Assembly: GCF_007830175.1 (NCBI RefSeq)
Contig: NZ_VLKH01000004.1
Coordinates: 186,001 to 250,000, forward strand
DNA: 64,000 nucleotides
Direction: 5' to 3'
Origin: Sedimentibacter saalensis
GTDB taxonomy: Bacteria > Bacillota > Clostridia > Tissierellales > Sedimentibacteraceae
Shown here: positions 61,635-64,000 of the stretch, piece by piece
How the letters are laid out: every line of letters starts with the position of its first letter
Numbering within the stretch: position 1 is the first letter of the stretch
Translations under genes and position numbers: made by a program
Notes under the pieces: generated by a model
Seen by the model: the letters and a program-made list of their open reading frames with translations, nothing else
Database searches by the model: none
What the model was told of the DNA's origin: nothing

Positions 61635-62933
61635 TTAAGCCTTGGCTTCTGAGCTGTAATTGTAGATTAAGACATCAGCAAAAAACATATTGTCGCTGTG
61701 ATGTATGGACATTGTACCATTGTAATTTTCAACAGATTTCATGACGCTGTTAAGTCCTATACCATGCTTTTCATTATCTGTCTTTGTTGAATCAAGTTTT
61801 CCATCCTTATAGTTCAGCTTTCCGTCAAAGCTGTTTGCAATGTTTATGTAAAGAACATTCCTTTCCAGTTCTGCATTAACTCTTACCACCTTTTCTTCGG
61901 CTTTTGCAGCTGCTTCAATGGCATTGTCAAGAAGGTTTCCGAGAACAACGCTTAAGTCAAATGGCCTTATGTTCAGCTTGTCAGGAACCTTTAGGTTTAT
62001 TTCTGATTTTATTCCATGCATCCTTGCCTTGTCGATTTTGTAATTAATAATGCTGTCAAATTCTGCATTTCCTGATTTTGCATATTCTCCTGAATAATTG
62101 ATGTAATCAATCATTGTGTCAAGATAATCTGAAGCACCTTCCTTGTCTCCGCCTTCAATTAGCACTTTAAGTGAAAGCACATGATTTTTTATGTCATGCC
62201 TTATTGTTTTTATATTTTCCTGAGATTGATTTATTATATCCAGCTGTTTCATATATGCATTGTTTTGCTGCAGCAATATGAGTTTATCCATTTTTTCGTC
62301 ATAAGACTTCATGAGAGCATCATAAAGATAAAAAACAAAAATATTAATTATGAACAATATTACAATGCTTGCTGTCATACCTGTAAGATTATTAGGATTA
62401 ACCTGTGTCATAAGCATAAGAGCTGAAACAAGTGTACCTGCAGGTATAACAAAAATAGACAGCCAGTGCAGATACGAAACATTGATATTGTTCCTAACCA
62501 TTTTAAAATTCGAAATAAAGAGCACAACAATGTATGAAACTATTTTTATGCTTACCATTCCTGATATTACAGCCAGGTCCTTGTCCCTGGAAATAATGCT
62601 TACATCAAAATGCTGCATTATTAGTATTACAAGTGTTTCTATTATCATAAGAACCGTGTACACAGAAACAGCTGCAATAAGCCTTGTTTTCATTGAAGAA
62701 TGATAATTGTATGTAAGAAGAAAAAACATTATCAGATTAGCCGCAACATTCACTACAGGATTGTTAAATGCAAGAAATAAAAGGTTTATTATAAAATAAT
62801 AAGCTGCATATGAAACGAATTCAATCTTTTTATCCGTTCCTGTACGGTCGAAAAAAACACTGATGAATCGGAAAATAATATAGGCACCAAACAAATTTAC
62901 AATCAAGTACACTATTGTGGCACTACTTGTCAT
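61635..62933 (-). CDS. GHKL-type sensor histidine kinase (AgrC/LytS-like)
   Basis: The 432-residue kinase has six or seven membrane helices (about 1-215) and an H-box-like RHDIKNHVLSLKVL. A GHKL ATPase follows, with LGNLLDNAIEAA, ANSFDG and KHGIGLNSVM. This is the quorum-sensing or peptide-sensing type of Firmicutes. It overlaps the response-regulator gene by 11 bases, with AGAGG before its ATG. No autoinducer-peptide gene or AgrB processing enzyme is seen nearby, so the signal is unknown. Confidence 0.93.
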   Translation of the reverse strand: MTSSATIVYLIVNLFGAYIIFRFISVFFDRTGTDKKIEFVSYAAYYFIINLLFLAFNNPVVNVAANLIMFFLLTYNYHSSMKTRLIAAVSVYTVLMIIETLVILIMQHFDVSIISRDKDLAVISGMVSIKIVSYIVVLFISNFKMVRNNINVSYLHWLSIFVIPAGTLVSALMLMTQVNPNNLTGMTASIVILFIINIFVFYLYDALMKSYDEKMDKLILLQQNNAYMKQLDIINQSQENIKTIRHDIKNHVLSLKVLIEGGDKEGASDYLDTMIDYINYSGEYAKSGNAEFDSIINYKIDKARMHGIKSEINLKVPDKLNIRPFDLSVVLGNLLDNAIEAAAKAEEKVVRVNAELERNVLYINIANSFDGKLNYKDGKLDSTKTDNEKHGIGLNSVMKSVENYNGTMSIHHSDNMFFADVLIYNYSSEAKA

Positions 62934-63651
62934 GATTCAGCCTCTGCTTCCTTCTAAGCAGCTGTTCTCTAACAGCCTTTCTGTTGTTCTGGCTTATTGT
63001 AAGTGTTTCTTTGTTGGACATTTTAACATAATCATAAGTGTATTCTATTACATGGTTGAAATTAATCAGATATGATTTATGTATCATTATAAAATCCTGG
63101 TTTCTCAATTTTTCTTCAACTTCTGAAAGCTTGCCGTAAAACGACTTAATATCATCCATCAAAATGATGTTTACCTTTCTTCCGTCACTTTCAAAATACA
63201 GTATATCTCCAACCGCAACGCTGAAATTAACATTACCGTTTTTATACTCATAAAAATGCTTGCTTTCACCTAAGATTTTGATTGCTTTGTTTACAGCAGC
63301 TTCAACCTTGTTTTTTGAAACAGGTTTAATGAGAAAATTAAGAGGCCTCACTTCAAATAAATCCATGGCATAGTCTTCTCTCCCAGATATATAAACAATC
63401 TGAGTTGTTTCATCGTTCATTTCATCACGGATTTTTTTGCCCACTTCCACTCCGTTTAAATCACGCATTTCGATATCCAAAAAAATCAGATTATATCTAT
63501 TGTTTTTCTTTAAATATCTGTACAGTTCCTCACCGGAATAAAACACTTCCACTTCATACTGTTCATTTGTCTCTTCTTCAATGTCAGTCAGCATATCTTC
63601 AAGCTGCTGGCATATGATTTTATCATCGTCACAAATTGCAATTCGCAACAT
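62923..63651 (-). CDS. LytTR-family response regulator (AgrA-like)
   Basis: The 242-residue protein has a receiver domain (Asp8-10 acidic cluster, phosphoacceptor Asp59 in LIFLDIEM, Lys in FLIKPV) and a C-terminal LytTR DNA-binding domain (about 140-240, LYFESDGRKVNII and IMIHKSYLINFNHV). It is the partner of the GHKL kinase. GGGGAT lies before the ATG. The target genes are unknown; a divergent selenium-transporter-like gene lies beyond the 200-bp intergenic region. Confidence 0.95.
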   Translation of the reverse strand: MLRIAICDDDKIICQQLEDMLTDIEEETNEQYEVEVFYSGEELYRYLKKNNRYNLIFLDIEMRDLNGVEVGKKIRDEMNDETTQIVYISGREDYAMDLFEVRPLNFLIKPVSKNKVEAAVNKAIKILGESKHFYEYKNGNVNFSVAVGDILYFESDGRKVNIILMDDIKSFYGKLSEVEEKLRNQDFIMIHKSYLINFNHVIEYTYDYVKMSNKETLTISQNNRKAVREQLLRRKQRLNHDK

Positions 63652-63786
63652 ACTATCCCCGCTATCAATTGAAAATTTTATTATTTGATGTTAATTATAT
63701 CATAATACAAGTTGTTTTTCATCTAATTAATTAAGATTAGGTATAAATATTTATTATACAAAGAAATTAATCCAAACTTATTTCTA

Positions 63787-63816
63787 TTGTACATTCCATA
63801 TTTTGTGAAATATAAT
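63787..63816 (+). promoter_or_regulatory. Probable promoter of the YedE-like gene
   Basis: TTGTAC, 18-bp spacer, TATAAT, about 36 bases before the start codon. Confidence 0.6.
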
Positions 63817-63851
63817 ACAAGTGTTGGAATTACTTATATTAGGAGGAAATA

Positions 63852-64000
63852 ATGGAAAAGGAAGACATGGTTCAAAATGAAAAAGTGCCTTTTTTTGAAA
63901 GCAAAAAAGGTATTATTTTAACAGGCAGTGTTGTGGGTTTCATAGCAGTGCTGCTGGTTGCTCTTGGAAATCCCAAGAACATGGGTTTTTGCATTGCATG
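63852..64000 (+). CDS. yedE: YedE-type putative selenium transporter, start only
   Basis: The first 49 residues are visible: a short charged lead, a membrane helix (about 20-38, ILTGSVVGFIAVLLVALG), then GNPKNMGFCIAC, which matches the N-terminal signature of YedE/YeeE-family membrane proteins linked to selenium metabolism. AGGAGG six bases before the ATG supports the start. The gene continues past the window. Relatives usually sit beside selenium-use genes, which cannot be checked here. The assignment rests on this short signature. Confidence 0.78.
   Translation, partial: MEKEDMVQNEKVPFFESKKGIILTGSVVGFIAVLLVALGNPKNMGFCIA

Overview
The window is AT-rich, densely coded chromosomal DNA from a low-GC Gram-positive bacterium of the Clostridia. 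The evidence is the AddA/AddB recombination pair in place of RecBCD, a YhaM exoribonuclease, lipoproteins with typical lipobox signals, strong AGGAGG ribosome sites, TTG and GTG starts, and many intrinsic terminators. A Tissierellales or Sedimentibacter-like anaerobe is my guess; no rRNA or other marker is present to settle it. I see no phage, transposase, CRISPR array, tRNA or rRNA gene. The mobile-looking DNA consists only of small palindromic intergenic repeats.

Layout. 1-5 kb: cut-off permuted papain-like protein, MerR/TipAS regulator, TVP38-type membrane protein, 2H phosphoesterase, glmM and metA. 5-9.4 kb: unknown Cys-containing protein divergent from an XRE regulator, ABC-F ATPase, tsaD. 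9.6-14.9 kb (minus): sugar/nucleoside-type ABC transporter with a DUF3798-type binding lipoprotein. 15.4-19.9 kb (plus): MoxR / DUF58 / transglutaminase operon. 20-21.3 kb: two unrecognised proteins. 21.4-29.5 kb (minus): addA, addB, yhaM. 29.9-33 kb: ECF sigma factor with a DUF4349 anti-sigma factor, and a DUF815 ATPase. 33.1-36.2 kb: hutH with an attenuator-like leader, a lipoprotein, an Lrp/AsnC regulator. 36.3-38.6 kb: two paralogous FMN-binding lipoproteins.

38.9-43.7 kb: potassium module. A membrane-anchored TrkA_N-like protein, KtrB/TrkH and KtrA/TrkA face a KdpDE-like two-component pair, separated by six consecutive hairpins. 43.8-45.2 kb: iron-sulfur flavoprotein and C39-like protein. 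45.5-50.4 kb: rbsR-D-A-C-B with a clear promoter and operator but no ribokinase. 50.5-52.8 kb: polar amino-acid ABC transporter. 52.9-54.5 kb: RseC-like protein and a metallo-beta-lactamase-fold protein. 54.5-61.5 kb (minus): possible export operon of degenerate sigma factor, DUF1905 protein, DUF3160 lipoprotein, unknown protein, and MacAB-like adaptor, ATPase and permease. 61.6-63.7 kb: LytTR/GHKL two-component system. 63.85 kb to end: start of a YedE-type selenium transporter.

The most interesting items are the hutH leader, where a Shine-Dalgarno site and a tiny reading frame sit on the arm of a strong terminator; the degenerate TrkA_N protein in the potassium operon; the FMN lipoprotein with an internally duplicated unknown domain; the DUF3160/MacAB operon; and a covarying palindromic repeat family.
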